A stretch of 64,000 nt of DNA from Hepsetus odoe. Its lineage: Eukaryota > Chordata > Actinopteri > Characiformes > Hepsetidae. The translations under genes were made by a program, and so were the position numbers. Positions 62,801 through 64,000 of the stretch are shown in pieces (within the stretch, counting starts at the first letter, position 1; the number at the start of each line of letters is the position of its first letter). The stretch covers positions 30,162,609 to 30,226,608 of the forward strand of contig CM029370.1 of NCBI GenBank assembly GCA_017165825.1, written 5' to 3'. Under the pieces are notes generated by a model. That model made no database searches and had not been told where the DNA came from. It worked only from the letters and a program-made list of their open reading frames with translations.

Positions 62801-63094
62801 TTCAATTAAGCTGCACAGTCCCAATTAACGTATTCTGCATCTTTATGAAATACATACTACATTTTAACCTAATTTTTATTTATTTATTTATTTATTTTTA
62901 CAGCATCTGGGGCCATTTTGCTCCCCATTAATGATTCTCTAATGCATATTGTCCTTTAAGGGGCCATGAACACTCAAAGAACCAACTGAAGGTTCTTCGC
63001 CTGGTTAAATGGTTCTCAAAGCTCCTGTAAATGGTGATGTGGGACCACATAAGGATTCTACAGGGCAAAGGACCCTTTTAGCATCATGTACATT

Positions 63095-63150
63095 TACATT
63101 CACTCATTTGGCGGACGCTTTCATCCAGAGCGACCCACAAGTGAGGACGA
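63095..63150 (-). mobile_element. SINE type B tail remnant
   Basis: ATTTGGCGGACGCTTTCATC and CAGAGCGACCCA, about 320 bp before the globin X ATG. Confidence 0.5.
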
Positions 63151-63472
63151 AGGTATAAACTGTTTATGCTGAGTGTAGATTGTTGGATGAAAGGGTCTCT
63201 TTGTTTGGCACCCCGCATGATAGTGATCCAGCATTTGCAACCGTGTTGAGGGTAATATGTAAATGGAATGCAAATGTTTTGTTGTCTAACCGCTTGGCGA
63301 CAGGCTGTTGTGAGCACGACTCTACCTCATAATCAGCTCGGCTGTGGAAGAGGCCCGACATTAAAGGTAAAACCCACTTGATTGGGGGAGTATTCAATTA
63401 TTCACACACTCATTTCTGCACAACAGTGATGTGTTGAATTTGCTGACTCGTCCGTCAGCAGGGGATCCAGGA

Positions 63473-63630
63473 ATGGGCTGCTCACTCTCCTCCAGGCCGA
63501 GCCCTCAGACCGAGTGGCTGGAAGAGCTGAAGATTGAACATCCCACTGAAGAAAAGAAGGAGCTCATCAAGGAGTCGTGGAAAATCATTCAGCAGGACGC
63601 CAACAAAACTGGAATCATTATATTTGTGAG
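63473..63630 (+). CDS. globin X, first coding exon (gene runs off the window)
   Basis: ATG at 63473, then 52 codons and two bases before GTGAGA. Starts MGCSLSSRPS, giving Gly2 and Cys3, the dual N-myristoylation/palmitoylation signal that anchors globin X at the plasma membrane (family knowledge). ELIKESWKIIQQDANKTGII then IFVR fits globin helices A and B, with Trp36 at the usual A-helix position. The intron splits an Arg codon as AG|N, the same place and phase as the ancestral vertebrate globin intron B12.2. Globin X is a hexacoordinate haem protein found in fish, amphibians and invertebrates. No second exon (distal/proximal His) lies before 64000. Start chosen because Met-Gly-Cys is family-typical. 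Ordinary haemoglobin or myoglobin lack this extension. Confidence 0.88.
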
Positions 63631-64000
63631 GTGAGAACTTCCTAAAAGGTCCTGTGGTTGGTTGTGTATGCTTAAAGAGATGACTGAGAAGAGACTTGAA
63701 TGTATTCAAAGATAAACTCAATGTCCTTCCCTGTGGTGTTAAAATGCCCAAATCTGAAGACAATGTTCTAACTGTGGAGGAAATCCTCACCATCGTGAGA
63801 GGACATGACTTCTACTGCTTTCCAAAGCATCTCTGCACAATCAAGAACATGGAATCAAAGAAGATCCCAGATAAAAATGTGATTTTAAATCCACCAGGAA
63901 AAGTAAATCCAAATGAAAGCAGATTGTTCAGTTTCAGACTTCCTAGAAGGCAGTTCTGTTCAGATCAGTCCAGATGTTTGTGACTCTGTGGCTTCTGTTT
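63631..64000 (+). other. start of globin X intron 1
   Basis: Donor GTGAGAACTT at 63631. No globin-like exon follows in the window. The 95-codon frame at 63696-63983 shows no globin residues. Confidence 0.6.

Noticed and set aside
63696..63983. 95-codon frame after the globin X exon as a second exon
   Set aside because: No globin helix residues (no CD1 Phe or E7 His), no suitable acceptor, and wrong spacing for the B12.2 to next-exon sequence.

Overview
The window is eukaryotic and almost certainly from a teleost fish. It shows canonical GT-AG introns, dense CA/GT microsatellites, tRNA-derived SINEs, RTE-type LINE tails, Tc1/mariner remnants of the kind abundant in fish, and a plekhg3 gene followed by a globin X gene. 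The species cannot be read from the sequence. Nothing prokaryotic is present: no operons, ribosome binding sites or CRISPR.

Layout. 1-9500 is intergenic DNA. It holds an RTE LINE tail, chimeric tRNA-type SINEs, a deleted Tc1 element and several minisatellites, plus a possible 3'-UTR end of an upstream gene near 1.1 kb. A compact promoter (CCAAT box, GC box, perfect NRF1 palindrome) lies at 9541-9587 and precedes a non-coding first exon ending at 9804. From there to about 61.9 kb one gene occupies the plus strand: plekhg3, a Rho-family guanine nucleotide exchange factor. I could place 20 exons, with the start codon at 24368 and the stop at 60419-60421. Together they encode about 1,439 residues: a short N-terminus, a DH (RhoGEF) domain in exons 3-8, a PH domain in exons 9-11, and a long, mostly disordered C-terminal half in exons 16-20. 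The C-terminal half carries blocks recognisable from human PLEKHG3. Exon phases agree at every junction except exon 3 (35641-36040), where the reading frame is broken. About 3.05 kb downstream of the plekhg3 stop, on the same strand, the first exon of a globin X gene begins (63473-63630). It has an N-terminal Met-Gly-Cys acylation motif and the ancestral B12.2 intron. The rest of that gene lies beyond the window.

Most of the remaining DNA is repeats. The introns hold at least ten separate minisatellite arrays, the largest about 4.0 kb. Several begin or end within 10-200 bp of exons, and some share their unit with a second locus in the window. Three SINE types, a fold-back element with about five copies, a TTAA-flanked MITE family and decayed Tc1/RTE fragments fill much of the rest, in places nested inside one another. 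Nearly all long open frames outside the plekhg3 exons are by-products of tandem repeats whose unit length is a multiple of three.

No previously undescribed multi-gene system is visible. The points most worth a second look are the frame-broken exon 3, the repeat arrays tied to splice sites, a duplicated decoy splice acceptor before exon 7, a polyalanine intron-retention frame after exon 16, and the repeat families in which transposon pieces seed minisatellites.
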